Assembly (NCBI GenBank): GCA_021813505.1
Contig: JAKAKI010000050.1
Span: 1-36,768, forward strand
Direction: 5' to 3'
Source: a bacterium
GTDB taxonomy: Bacteria; Zixibacteria; MSB-5A5; WJJR01
DNA length: 36,768 nucleotides
Position 1 is the first letter of the stretch; each line of letters opens with the position of its first letter. The position numbers were made by a program, and so were the translations under genes. The notes under the pieces are model-generated. The model saw only the letters and a list, made by a program, of their open reading frames with translations, did not search any database and was not told the DNA's origin. Positions 15,423-24,478 of this stretch are shown piece by piece.

Positions 15423-17240
15423 ATGAGCGAACCCTTTTTCGAAGATGAAGCGTTGGGCAAAGCGTACGATCACCGCCTCATGCGGCGGCTGCTCGGATAC
15501 TTGCGCCCATATCGCTGGAGCGCTGCGGCTGCCGTCTTCCTCCTGCTGCTTTTGGCGATCCTTCAGGTTGCCGGGCCATGGGTAATGGCGAAGGCGATCG
15601 ACGGCCCCGTTCAGTCGCACGATATTCCCGGCCTGCTCAAGTGGATCCTCATTTATGCGGCGGTGCTCGCCGGCACATTCGCGGTGCAGTATGTGCAGAC
15701 AATCATGACGCAGTGGATCGGCCAGCGGGCGATGCTCGATCTGCGGGCTCAGGTCTTCAATCATGTCCTGACCATGGACATGCGCTTTTTCGACCGCAAT
15801 CCGGTCGGCCGCCTGCTGACGCGAATTACTTCCGATGTCAACGCGCTCAACGAGTTGTTCGCCTCGGGCGTAGTAACGATCTTCGGCGACGTCTTTACCC
15901 TGCTTGGGATCATTGGCGCGATGCTCTACCTCAACGTGAAACTGGCGCTGGTGACCTTCGCCGTTCTGCCACTGCTCGTTGCAGCCACGCTTATTTTCAA
16001 AAAGAAGGTGCGTTTCTCTTATCGCGAAGTGAGGCGCCTTGTCGCACGGATGAACTCCTTCTGGCAGGAACACTTGACCGGGATGTCGATCGTGCAGGGA
16101 TTCAATCGCGAAGCCGCAACCATGGCCAAACATCAGGAGGAGAACGCCGAACTGCGGCGCACCAATCTGCAATCGATTCTCTACTATGCCGTCTTCTTCC
16201 CGGTGATCGAATTGATCGGTGCGATTTCGCTCGCACTCATCGTCTGGTACGGCGGAGGACACGTGGTGGCCGGCATCCTGACCTTCGGCGCCCTGACGGC
16301 CTTCGTGCAGTACGCCGAGAGATTCTACTCTCCCATCCGTGATCTGGCGGAGAAGTACAACATACTCCAGGCAGCGATGGCCTCCTCAGAGCGTGTTTTC
16401 AAACTTCTCGACACCAAACCGGGGATCACGATTCCTGCAGCGTCAGTGGACAAAGGCGCCAAAGCGAAAGACGGCGAAGTCGTTTTTGATCATGTCTGGT
16501 TTGCCTATCAGGGCGAGGATTGGGTTCTCAAGGACGTATCGTTCACGGTCTCACCCGGCGAAACAGTGGCGTTGGTGGGAGCGACCGGCGCCGGCAAGAC
16601 ATCGATCGCCAATCTCATCACCCGACTCTACGATTTCCAGCAGGGGCAGATCCTTGTCGATGGCATCGACATCAGGCAATGGGATCCCCACGTACTGCGC
16701 CAGCGCGTGGGCACTGTCTCGCAAGATGTGTTCTTGTTCTCCGGCTCGGTCGCCGACAACATTCGCATGGGTCGGGACGAGATGACCGGGGAGACCGTGG
16801 CGGCGGCGGCGGAGAAAGTCGGTCTGGCGCGGTTGGGACGCGATCAGGAGGACGGACTCGCCCGGATGGTTGGCGAACGTGGCTCCGGACTCTCGGTCGG
16901 CGAGAAGCAGTTGGTCGCGTTCGCGCGCGTCGTCGCCGATGATCCGGGGATTCTGATTTTGGACGAAGCGACGTCGTCCGTTGACCATGAAACAGAGGCC
17001 CGCATTCAGGCTGCTTTGGAGCTGCTCTTTGCGAATCGTACCAATATCGTGGTCGCCCATCGCCTCTCCACCATCCGCAACGCGAACCGGATCCTCGTCC
17101 TGCACAAAGGCCGTGTGCGTGAAGAGGGAACGCACGATCAGCTAGTCGCACAGCGCGGAATTTACTATTATCTGGACAGCCTCCAGACGCCATCGTTGGA
17201 ACCGGAGTCGGGCGAAATCGCACCGCGAATGGTGGGATGA
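15423..17240 (+). CDS. ABC exporter half-transporter, catalytic Walker B subunit
   Basis: 605 aa. Six membrane helices (~30-320) precede an ATPase domain with Walker A GATGAGKTS (386-394), a deviant signature LSVGE (490-494, instead of LSGGQ), Walker B ILILDEATSS with Glu515 and H-loop His546. With its upstream partner it builds one consensus site (its own Walker A/B plus the partner's LSGGQ) and one degenerate site. The start codon lies seven bases after the partner's stop, so the two are surely co-transcribed. Substrate unknown; MsbA-like lipid export or drug efflux are both possible. Confidence 0.93.
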   Translation: MSEPFFEDEALGKAYDHRLMRRLLGYLRPYRWSAAAAVFLLLLLAILQVAGPWVMAKAIDGPVQSHDIPGLLKWILIYAAVLAGTFAVQYVQTIMTQWIGQRAMLDLRAQVFNHVLTMDMRFFDRNPVGRLLTRITSDVNALNELFASGVVTIFGDVFTLLGIIGAMLYLNVKLALVTFAVLPLLVAATLIFKKKVRFSYREVRRLVARMNSFWQEHLTGMSIVQGFNREAATMAKHQEENAELRRTNLQSILYYAVFFPVIELIGAISLALIVWYGGGHVVAGILTFGALTAFVQYAERFYSPIRDLAEKYNILQAAMASSERVFKLLDTKPGITIPAASVDKGAKAKDGEVVFDHVWFAYQGEDWVLKDVSFTVSPGETVALVGATGAGKTSIANLITRLYDFQQGQILVDGIDIRQWDPHVLRQRVGTVSQDVFLFSGSVADNIRMGRDEMTGETVAAAAEKVGLARLGRDQEDGLARMVGERGSGLSVGEKQLVAFARVVADDPGILILDEATSSVDHETEARIQAALELLFANRTNIVVAHRLSTIRNANRILVLHKGRVREEGTHDQLVAQRGIYYYLDSLQTPSLEPESGEIAPRMVG

Positions 17241-17285
17241 CCTGGAATATGGGGACGGAACTGTCCAGGGAATTCGGCGGTGCCC

Positions 17286-17355
17286 GGGAGGGCGAGGCTC
17301 CTGCCGAGCCTCTTGTCCGCGCGGTCAAGAGGCTCGGCAGGAGCCTCGCCCTCCC
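17286..17355. repeat. Palindromic repeat, family 1, copy 2 (perfect 30-bp arms)
   Basis: Arms 17286-17315 and 17326-17355 are perfect 30-base inverted repeats around a ten-base loop TCCGCGCGGT. The core matches the repeat at 11786-11857. It ends 35 bp before the next start codon, so transcripts would carry a very stable hairpin in the leader. Confidence 0.85.
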
Positions 17356-17390
17356 GGTTGAAGACCCTCTCCTCCAAAGCGAAGGTGTGA

Positions 17391-18212
17391 ATGACTGAAC
17401 CGACCGTCCCTGCATCCGATCCCGTATGGCGGGAGTATCTTGATGCGGCGCTCCCGATCGCGAAGGCCGCGGGCGACATGCTGGCCGAAAACTTCGGTCA
17501 GTCCCGCACGATCGAATTGAAGGGCGTGATCGATCTGGTCACGGAGATGGACCGCCGGGCCGAAGAATTGATCGTGACCCGGCTCGCCAGTTCGTTCCCG
17601 AATGTTGCCATCATCGCCGAAGAGGGATCGAGCCGGAGTTCAACGAGTGACCTGGCGTGGTATGTCGACCCGCTCGACGGCACGACCAACTACGCGCATG
17701 GCCTGCCGATCTTCTGTGTCTCGCTGGGGCTGCTCAAGGGCGTGACGCCGATCTGCGGGATCGTCTACCACCCAATGGGCCGCGAGATGTTTACCGGGGT
17801 CCGGGGACAGGGCACTTTCCTTGACGATCACCGCCTTAGGGTTTCGACGACGACCGAGCTCTCCAACGCGATCCTCGCGACAGGATTTCCGTATGACATT
17901 CGGAAATCCAAACTCGACAACCTCGATCACTTTGCCCGTTTCGCGAAAAAGGCACGCGCGATCCGCCGCATGGGCGCCGCCGCGCTCGATCTCGCCTGGA
18001 CTGCAGCGGGACGATACGATGGCTTCTGGGAAATGAAGCTCTCCCCGTGGGATTGCATTGCCGGCGCATTGATGGTTCAAGAGGCCGGAGGCGTGGTGAC
18101 CGATTTCTCGGAGCGACCATTCGACCCGCTCAAAGGACAGGCTATCGCCGCGAATGCCACACTGCATCCCCAAATCGCGCAGGTTGTCGCTCAGGGCAGG
18201 GTTCCGGACTGA
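17391..18212 (+). CDS. Inositol monophosphatase family protein
   Basis: 273 aa, the size of SuhB-like enzymes. Metal-binding motifs are visible: IIAEEGS (75-80), WYVDPLDGTTNYAHG (90-104, Asp93 and Asp96) and the late SPWDCIAGALMVQEAGG (218-234, Asp221). The family removes phosphate from inositol-1-phosphate or related sugar and nucleotide phosphates using magnesium. Nearby genes do not fix the substrate. It lies 150 bp after the ABC exporter, with a large palindrome just upstream. Confidence 0.92.
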   Translation: MTEPTVPASDPVWREYLDAALPIAKAAGDMLAENFGQSRTIELKGVIDLVTEMDRRAEELIVTRLASSFPNVAIIAEEGSSRSSTSDLAWYVDPLDGTTNYAHGLPIFCVSLGLLKGVTPICGIVYHPMGREMFTGVRGQGTFLDDHRLRVSTTTELSNAILATGFPYDIRKSKLDNLDHFARFAKKARAIRRMGAAALDLAWTAAGRYDGFWEMKLSPWDCIAGALMVQEAGGVVTDFSERPFDPLKGQAIAANATLHPQIAQVVAQGRVPD

Positions 18213-18323
18213 TCAGAACATGGGGCTCGTGGAGTGGTGGACCACCAGTGGACGGTGAAATAGCCAGTAGCGAGTGTCATTCGCCCTCGGTACTGACCCG
18301 GTAATTGTCCTCAGATGTGTCAG

Positions 18324-19088
18324 CTAGATTGTCGGGGCCGCAGGGTTTTCCAGCGACTTGAGGATTGTCCCGATGCGGTCGATACGGAACGGCTTCATCA
18401 GGAACGCATCAGCGGCGCCATCGGCGAACTCACGGCCGGAAATGCTGGGCGCGTAGCCGGTGATGAGCACAATCGGCAGATCAGCATGAGTTGACTTGAC
18501 CGCGCGAATGAGATCCTCACCCGACATAGTCGGCAGCTTGTAGTCGGTAATCAGGGCATCGGGGCAGCGCTGGCTGATCTGGCGCACCGCCGACTCCGCG
18601 TCGGCGACACTCATGGGATTATAACCCAACGCCTCCACAATCTCTGCGAGCAGCACACGGAACTCCACGTCGTCCTCGACGATCAAGATGTCGCGGATCA
18701 CGCGCGTGGGGGCGGAGGCGGCGCGCGCGCGCGTCAGTACCCGGTGCAGCACTTCTTCGATCTTCTCGAGCCGGAATGGCTTGACCAGAAATCCATCCGC
18801 GCCCTCGTGGGTGGCCTGCTCACGATGCTGATGGAACGCGAAACCGGTGATCATGATCACCGGCATGGCGGGATGCTCGGCCTTGATATGATGCAGCAGA
18901 TTCAATCCATCCAGCTCGGGCATCTTGATGTCCGAGACGACGCAATCGATGGGTTGAGTGCGGACGGTGGCGAGGGCTTCGTGTCCGTCGCTGGCAGCGA
19001 TGGTCTGATAACCGATCGCGTTGAGCGATTCGGTTAGCAGTTCCCTTATGCGGACATCATCATCGACAATAAGAATGGTTTCATTCAC
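18324..19088 (-). CDS. Two-receiver-domain response regulator without output domain
   Basis: 254 aa, GTG start preceded by a G-rich GGGGGGAG site and overlapping the end of the phosphomannomutase gene by eight bases, so the two are co-translated. Two complete REC domains occur in tandem: first with Asp9-11 acidic pocket, phospho-acceptor Asp53, Thr81 and Lys103; second with IVEDD (~136-140), Asp182, Thr210 and Lys232. About 15 residues link them and no DNA-binding or enzymatic domain follows. It likely acts in a phosphorelay or by protein contact. No histidine kinase is encoded in the window. Confidence 0.92.
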   Translation of the reverse strand: MNETILIVDDDVRIRELLTESLNAIGYQTIAASDGHEALATVRTQPIDCVVSDIKMPELDGLNLLHHIKAEHPAMPVIMITGFAFHQHREQATHEGADGFLVKPFRLEKIEEVLHRVLTRARAASAPTRVIRDILIVEDDVEFRVLLAEIVEALGYNPMSVADAESAVRQISQRCPDALITDYKLPTMSGEDLIRAVKSTHADLPIVLITGYAPSISGREFADGAADAFLMKPFRIDRIGTILKSLENPAAPTI

Positions 19089-20526
19089 TTGACTCCCCCC
19101 GTCCCTTTCGGCGACCCGCAGACTGGCGCTTCGGCTTCACAGCCGCTTTCCGACGACCTCGAATGACCGCGAGAAGGTCCGCAGTCTTCTCTTCTAATAG
19201 GTCGGCGGAATTGGCCTCAACATTGAGCCGCAGAAGGGGTTCGGTGTTGGAGGGGCGAACGTTAAACCACCATTCGTCGAAAACGAGAGTGATTCCATCC
19301 GTGTGATCCGGCAAGGCGCCTGGGAACGCTTCAATGATCTTGTCGAGCGTTTTGGTGATGTTTTTAACCTTGGTATTGAGTTCGCCGGACCGGAAATACG
19401 GATCAACCGACGCCACCAGGGACGACAGCGGTTGCTCCGCTAAGGCAAGGACTTCCATGGCCATAAGCATGGCGATCAGTCCCGAATCGGCGTACCAATT
19501 TTTCTGGAAATAGAAATGCCCGGAGTGCTCACCGCCGAAGACCGCTCCCTCACGCTTCATGAGTGGCTTAATGATGGCGTGACCCACGGGGGTGCGAATG
19601 GCCCGCCCGCCCATGCGTTCGATCATTTCGGGTACCGCCTTGGAACATATGAGGTTATAGAGAATCGCGGCTCCGGGGTTCTTTTCCAGGAGATTCTTGG
19701 CGACCAACAGCATGACCATGTCGCCACCCAACGGCTTTCCCGTTTCATCAATCAGGAACATCCGGTCGGCGTCACCATCGAAGGCCACGCCCAAGTCTGC
19801 CTTCTCGGCCAATACCCGTTTTTGAAGATCCGCGATGTTGTCCGGCTCGATCGGATTGGCCAGATGGTTGGGGAATGTGCCGTCCGGTTCGAAATACATC
19901 GGAATCAAAATGCACGGCAGCCTGTTGAAGACTGCCGGAAGCACCGCCCCGGCCATCCCGTTGCCCGCGTCGACGACCACTTTGAACGGCTTCATCCTTG
20001 TGGTGTCGATGAAGGAAAGCACATGCTCCACGAATTGCGGGAGGATGTCGCTGGCGCTACAGGTTCCCGTCCCTCTTTCCAGGATGTAATCGTCCATCTC
20101 GATGGCCATTCTCATACGCTCAATGCCATCGGTGCCCGATAGCGGCTCCGCCATCGAGCGGCAGAGTTTGAAGCCATTATATTCCGGGGGATTGTGGGAG
20201 GCGGTGATCATCACTCCCCCATCGGTGCCCAAGTGCCCGACCGCAAAATAAAGGGCGTCAGTGGACACCCGGCCTACGTCGACGACGTTGCAGCCGGAAT
20301 CCATCAGACCACCGATCAGTGCTTCGGCGAGAATATCCGAGTGGATTCGCATATCGCGGCCCACGGCGAAGCGTTCGCCTTTGACCTCGGTCGCGAACGC
20401 CCGTCCAATCAAACGGGCAACTTCCGGATTCAATTGATCGGGGACGGTTCCGCGAATGTCATAACTCTTGAAAATGTCTGCTGCTACTGATGTTGTCGGG
20501 GCATTGGTCTTCTTGACAGTCTTCAT
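19081..20526 (-). CDS. Phosphomannomutase/phosphoglucomutase
   Basis: 481 aa from the ATG at 20526, chosen because GGAG lies about ten bases upstream and the family start (DIFKSYDIRG) follows soon after; the longer form from 20577 adds 17 unrelated residues. It interconverts hexose 6- and 1-phosphates for nucleotide-sugar synthesis. Motifs are TASHNP with phospho-Ser110, DGDADR (250-255, magnesium), GGEHSG (331-336, sugar) and RPSNTEP (424-430, phosphate). A basic ~25-residue tail (RRKAAVKPKRQSAGRRKG) extends beyond the usual end. It overlaps a double-receiver gene. Confidence 0.93.
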   Translation of the reverse strand: MKTVKKTNAPTTSVAADIFKSYDIRGTVPDQLNPEVARLIGRAFATEVKGERFAVGRDMRIHSDILAEALIGGLMDSGCNVVDVGRVSTDALYFAVGHLGTDGGVMITASHNPPEYNGFKLCRSMAEPLSGTDGIERMRMAIEMDDYILERGTGTCSASDILPQFVEHVLSFIDTTRMKPFKVVVDAGNGMAGAVLPAVFNRLPCILIPMYFEPDGTFPNHLANPIEPDNIADLQKRVLAEKADLGVAFDGDADRMFLIDETGKPLGGDMVMLLVAKNLLEKNPGAAILYNLICSKAVPEMIERMGGRAIRTPVGHAIIKPLMKREGAVFGGEHSGHFYFQKNWYADSGLIAMLMAMEVLALAEQPLSSLVASVDPYFRSGELNTKVKNITKTLDKIIEAFPGALPDHTDGITLVFDEWWFNVRPSNTEPLLRLNVEANSADLLEEKTADLLAVIRGRRKAAVKPKRQSAGRRKGRGESSE

Positions 20527-20683
20527 GTAGTTTCGTCTCCAGCAATCGTGCGACAATTCGCCGCAGCGAACCATCAAAAAACCACCTAAGTTTCCCTCAG
20601 GTCAACGGCTTTCCACGTTCTGGTGTATTGACTGCCGCCAGTTTTAGTCCCAATTTCCCCAGATTGGCAGAAGTTGTTGCGCT

Positions 20684-21760
20684 ATGGCCACCATCCAATT
20701 CGAGAAAGTCTGCAAAACTTTTGGCCCAACCGCGGCCTTGCGGGACGTGGAGTTTTCTGCGGGTGACGGCGAGTTTGTGGTTCTGGTGGGCCCATCTGGG
20801 TGCGGCAAATCGACGGCGCTGCGCCTGGTCGCCGGCCTGAGTGAGCCTGACGCCGGCCGTGTCCTGATCGACGGGCGCGACATGACCGGAGTGGCGCCGA
20901 AGGACCGTGGGTGCGCCATGGTCTTTCAGTCGTATGCTCTCTACCCACACTGGACTGTCTTCGACAATCTGGCGTTCCCGCTCAAACTGCGGCATCACCC
21001 TAAAGCCCACATCGAAGAGCGCGTGAACAAGATCGCATCCGAACTGCGTCTGACAGACGTTTTGACGCGCCGCCCCAAGGAACTGTCGGGCGGGCAGCGC
21101 CAGCGGGTAGCGGTCGGACGCGCGATGGCCGCCGACCCGGGGATATTCCTTTTTGATGAGCCGCTGTCCAATCTCGATGCTCCCCTGCGCGCCTCCATGA
21201 GGGTCGAGATCGTCACTCGCCAGAAGTCGATGCACAAGACGACCCTCTACGTAACCCATGACCAGGCCGAGGCGCTCACCATGGCGGACCGCGTGGTAGT
21301 GCTGGATCAGGGTCGTGTCCAGGGAATCGGCCACCCTGAGCAGCTCTATCGTAATCCACCCAATCGGTTCGTGGCTGCGTTTCTGGGACGTCCGACAATC
21401 AACCTGCTGACCGGCGAGATCATTGAAGCCGACGGCAAGTTTCTGTTGAGTCCATTTGAATGGGCCTTGCCAGGCGAGGTAGTGTCACGGCTGCACCTGA
21501 AACAGAATCAGCCCGTCCAGGTCGGAATCCGGGCGGAGGATCTCAAGCTTACCACAGGTGACGGCCGGGTTATGTGGAATGTGCTCAGTCGGGAGTTCCT
21601 CGGGGACAAGCTGCTCTACCACACCCAGTCCGGCGAATGGAATATTGCTTTGCTGGCATCTCCCGATCACTCACTCCAGCCGGGCGCGGCGGTTTCCATC
21701 AGCCCCGAGCCGGCCAAAATCATGTTCTTCGATGTCGGCGATGGCCGCCGGCTGGTCTGA
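20684..21760 (+). CDS. MalK/UgpC-type sugar ABC transporter ATPase
   Basis: 358 aa. Walker A GPSGCGKST (36-44), LSGGQ (134-138), Walker B FLFDEP (156-161) and a switch His in YVTHDQAEAL are intact. The C-terminal ~120 residues form TOBE-type beta domains, as in MalK, UgpC and MsmK. These ATPases energise uptake of sugars or glycerol-phosphate. No permease or binding protein lies next to it, so it may serve several distant permeases, as MsmK does. It is divergent from phosphomannomutase and lies 19 bp before mutM. Confidence 0.92.
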   Translation: MATIQFEKVCKTFGPTAALRDVEFSAGDGEFVVLVGPSGCGKSTALRLVAGLSEPDAGRVLIDGRDMTGVAPKDRGCAMVFQSYALYPHWTVFDNLAFPLKLRHHPKAHIEERVNKIASELRLTDVLTRRPKELSGGQRQRVAVGRAMAADPGIFLFDEPLSNLDAPLRASMRVEIVTRQKSMHKTTLYVTHDQAEALTMADRVVVLDQGRVQGIGHPEQLYRNPPNRFVAAFLGRPTINLLTGEIIEADGKFLLSPFEWALPGEVVSRLHLKQNQPVQVGIRAEDLKLTTGDGRVMWNVLSREFLGDKLLYHTQSGEWNIALLASPDHSLQPGAAVSISPEPAKIMFFDVGDGRRLV

Positions 21761-21779
21761 TCTCGCGTAAGCATTTCCC

Positions 21780-22598
21780 ATGCCCGAACTACCCGAAGTT
21801 GAAACCGTGGTGCGTGGATTGCGCCGGCACATTCTCGGCGAAACCTTCGGAGCTGTGTCGTTTGCGTCGCGAAGAGTGGGTTTGGCCAACGCGCGAGGTT
21901 GGAAATCCCGAACGAACGGCGAACAAGTCGGGCAAATCGCTCGTCTGGGGAAGTACATCATCGTCAGATTCACAAGTGGCAACGCGCTGGTCATTCACCT
22001 GCGGATGACAGGCCGCCTGTGGATTAAGCCACCGTCATATCACCGCGAACGTCACGACCGATTTGTCCTGCCACTGACCGATGGCCGCCAACTCGTGCTC
22101 TCTGATGCACGCCAATTTGGCAGGATCGATTGGCTCGAACCGTACCTTCTGGAACGGCACCGGGGGATCAGCAAACTCGGCCCGGATGCGCTGACAATCA
22201 CGAAGGCCCAGTTTGCCGCGATCTGCTCAAAGTCGCACCGGCCCATCAAGTCCTTTCTGCTCGATCAAACCCGATTGGCGGGATTGGGCAACATCTACGC
22301 CGACGAATCCCTATTTGCCGCCCGCATTCATCCGGAGGCGTTTACGGATTCGATTTCGCCGCACCGTCTAGAACGTCTGCGGTTAGGGATGATCACCATA
22401 CTGCAGAACGCCATCGACGCGTGCGGAACGACTTTTGATACGTTCTCTGACCTTGAAGGTGAGGCCGGCGGATTTAGCCCGCAACTTAAGGTCTATCAGC
22501 GCACCGGGATGCCTTGCGCGGACTGCCGCTCAGCGATTCGGCGGATTGTGCTCTCGGGGCGGAGTACTCACTTTTGTCCTCGTTGTCAGAAGTTCTGA
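21780..22598 (+). CDS. mutM: Formamidopyrimidine-DNA glycosylase
   Basis: 272 aa, typical length. It removes 8-oxoguanine and ring-opened purines in base excision repair. The N-terminus MPELPEVETV gives the catalytic Pro2 and Glu3; Lys58 sits in RLGKYI; the H2TH region includes LAGLGNIYADESLF; the C-terminus carries a four-Cys zinc finger (C246-x2-C249, C266-x2-C269). PELPEVE favours MutM over Nei. It probably shares a transcript with the upstream ATPase gene. Confidence 0.95.
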   Translation: MPELPEVETVVRGLRRHILGETFGAVSFASRRVGLANARGWKSRTNGEQVGQIARLGKYIIVRFTSGNALVIHLRMTGRLWIKPPSYHRERHDRFVLPLTDGRQLVLSDARQFGRIDWLEPYLLERHRGISKLGPDALTITKAQFAAICSKSHRPIKSFLLDQTRLAGLGNIYADESLFAARIHPEAFTDSISPHRLERLRLGMITILQNAIDACGTTFDTFSDLEGEAGGFSPQLKVYQRTGMPCADCRSAIRRIVLSGRSTHFCPRCQKF

Positions 22599-22749
22599 AT
22601 TCGGAAATCAAGATCGCGTAACCTGATAACTCTCAGTCGATTCCACCCGCTCGACGGTCCTGCATACGATCGCTTAATTGAAAAGGAATCTCGTCAGCAT
22701 TTAACTGCGATGCCACGAATGCCGACCTATCAGTAGGAGCGGATGTCCA

Positions 22750-23160
22750 GTGGAAGCACCCTCGAACCTGATGGGAACAGATAACGGGAGACTCATCGAC
22801 GTATTGATCGTCGATGATGAACGGATGATTCTGGGCGTTGCCCGTGAGATCATCAGTGAATTCGGTCACCGTGTCACCGTGGCCGAGAGTGCCATTGTCG
22901 CGCTCGATATCCTCGCCAAATCACCGGTCGATCTCATCATCACCGACGTCATGATGCCGCAAATGAACGGCATCGAGTTGTCCCGTGAGGTGCGCCAGCA
23001 TTTCCCGACCGTCCATGTGGCGTTGATGACCGGGTATTCCAGCCTTTCGCTGCTCGAGGAGGCCGAGGGCATGGGTATCACGGAATGCCTGAAGAAGCCG
23101 TTCAAGACCTGGGAATTGATGGGAATCGTGAATCGGGTTGCTGCTACGGCAGCCGCGTAG
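22750..23160 (+). CDS. Single-domain response regulator (CheY-like)
   Basis: 136 aa from a GTG at 22750, with AGGAG (22735-22739) ten bases upstream; ATG at 22771 is a possible shorter start. One REC domain with IVDDER, phospho-acceptor Asp66 (LIITDVMMP), Thr94 and Lys116 (LKKPF) and no output domain. It may act in a phosphorelay or bind a partner. No kinase adjoins. A terminator follows. Confidence 0.92.
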   Translation: MEAPSNLMGTDNGRLIDVLIVDDERMILGVAREIISEFGHRVTVAESAIVALDILAKSPVDLIITDVMMPQMNGIELSREVRQHFPTVHVALMTGYSSLSLLEEAEGMGITECLKKPFKTWELMGIVNRVAATAAA

Positions 23161-23187
23161 ATTGCGGGTATGCGAATCCAATAATCA

Positions 23188-23222
23188 ACCGGCCGGATGG
23201 CATTGCCCTCCGGCCGGTTTTC
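23188..23222. terminator. Bidirectional-type terminator hairpin
   Basis: ACCGGCCGGA (23188-23197) pairs perfectly with TCCGGCCGGT (23209-23218), followed by TTTT. It lies between convergent genes (the receiver gene and the lipoprotein gene) and can serve the plus strand; the minus strand has only a short T run (from AA before the stem). Confidence 0.7.
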
Positions 23223-23233
23223 ATTCTGCAAGT

Positions 23234-23764
23234 TTATTTTCCTGCTGAGAAGGTCACGAGGAGCTGACTGCCACTCATGATCTCAATGTTGAATGGCGTG
23301 TTCTCGGCAATTCCATAGAGGTAGAACTTGCCGTCTTTGACCAGGCTGAGAAGCTGGTCGAGATTCTCCCGATACGCAGCGGATTCATCAAACCCAATCG
23401 TCACCGTGGCGCCGGGTGCAACCGAGATGCCATGCAAAACACGAGTGGCGTGCGCCCGAACATCCGCCAAGGTCGTATACAACACGGTCGAAACGTACAC
23501 CTCGCCGGTGGCCGCGCTGCCTGCGTTATTCTTGATGGTCACTTTGAACTTGACGTCGATAATGTCTTGGATCTCGTCCTTGTGTTCTTCCCACGTGGAA
23601 TTGGTCGTCAGATCGACGGTCTCCTTGTTGAGACTGGTGTCAGTCGATGCGAATCCTCCCCAGACGATCACCACGACGAACTGGCCTGAGACAATGCAAC
23701 CTGCGACCATCAGCCCGGCAGCAAGGACGGCCATCCCCAAAGGTCTTCTGAAATAGCGTTTCAT
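23234..23764 (-). CDS. Putative lipoprotein of unknown function
   Basis: 176 aa. The second ATG (23764) is preferred because GGAGAGG sits six bases before it and directly against the first. A basic N-terminus and hydrophobic stretch end in the lipobox VAGC with Cys23. The mature part is beta-rich (VKFKVTIKNNAGSAATGEVYV, VAPGATVTIGFDES), like small immunoglobulin-type or CARDB-like folds. It follows the barrel gene by 13 bp, so they form an operon. I do not recognise a specific family; envelope location is well supported. Confidence 0.75.
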   Translation of the reverse strand: MKRYFRRPLGMAVLAAGLMVAGCIVSGQFVVVIVWGGFASTDTSLNKETVDLTTNSTWEEHKDEIQDIIDVKFKVTIKNNAGSAATGEVYVSTVLYTTLADVRAHATRVLHGISVAPGATVTIGFDESAAYRENLDQLLSLVKDGKFYLYGIAENTPFNIEIMSGSQLLVTFSAGK

Positions 23765-23777
23765 GGTCATCCTCTCC

Positions 23778-24326
23778 TTACAGTGCCCCGAAGTAGTAGT
23801 TCAATCCCGCAGTAATGTGAGCCCACTTCCGCGAACCCTTGGGCTTGAGCTTCATAAGTTCACCGGCAGCGCGCGCCTCAATCCCGAGATTGCCGATACC
23901 GAATTCCAGCCCCACGCCAAGATTCCAACCGATCTGGCTGTCACTATTCAACTCGGGTTTCTTGAGATTGTAGATTTTCCCACCGATGAACGGGAAAAAT
24001 CGGACTCCGGCGAACGGCCCCGCCCCGCCGAGAATGAGATTGACCCCGTAGGCACTCACCTTTGAGCCCTTGAACGTCACGCCGGGCAAATCGTCCACTT
24101 TCCAATCACCATCTTTCATGTAGGTGAAGTTCGGCTCGACTCCGAGCATGCCGATTAGCGATAACCGGACGTGCGCGCCGGCGACGATTCCCTGGGCGGC
24201 GTCCTTCTGAACGATCGGAATACTGACTCCCCCGAATGCACCCACGCCCAGACCGGTCGCCTCGACCGTGGGGGCCACAAGCAGGGCGGACACGAGCAGA
24301 AGTAATACCACCATCCATTTTCTCAT
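23778..24326 (-). CDS. Small outer-membrane beta-barrel protein
   Basis: 182 aa, ATG at 24326 preceded by AAAGGAGT. Signal peptide 1-~23 (hydrophobic core VVLLLLVSALLV). The mature chain alternates glycine- and aromatic-rich strands (GLGVGAFGGVSIPIV, IGWNLGVGLEFGIG) and ends HITAGLNYYFGAL, a barrel-type C-terminus. The size fits an eight-stranded OmpX/OmpA-like barrel. It is upstream of a lipoprotein gene in the same operon. Function unknown. Confidence 0.75.
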   Translation of the reverse strand: MRKWMVVLLLLVSALLVAPTVEATGLGVGAFGGVSIPIVQKDAAQGIVAGAHVRLSLIGMLGVEPNFTYMKDGDWKVDDLPGVTFKGSKVSAYGVNLILGGAGPFAGVRFFPFIGGKIYNLKKPELNSDSQIGWNLGVGLEFGIGNLGIEARAAGELMKLKPKGSRKWAHITAGLNYYFGAL

Positions 24327-24478
24327 GGGTACTCCTTTTTGATAGCGTTGGACTTCCATGCTGGAAAGGAGGGCGTGCCTTCGGACCCCGTCAACCGGAA
24401 AATCGGCGCTTCTGGCAGAAGCGAAACCGAATTCTAAACTCGAGGCGTTGGGACTCGGAGTGACGGCTCACGTTAGTG

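Noticed and set aside
13629-16262. Long minus-strand open frames opposite the ABC exporter genes (394 and 442 codons)
   Set aside because: They run antisense to frames with complete ABC motifs, have His/Gln-rich compositions typical of shadow frames in GC-rich DNA, and show no family motifs.
22743-22784. ATG at 22743 as the start of the single-domain receiver gene
   Set aside because: That frame stops after about 14 codons and is not the receiver frame.
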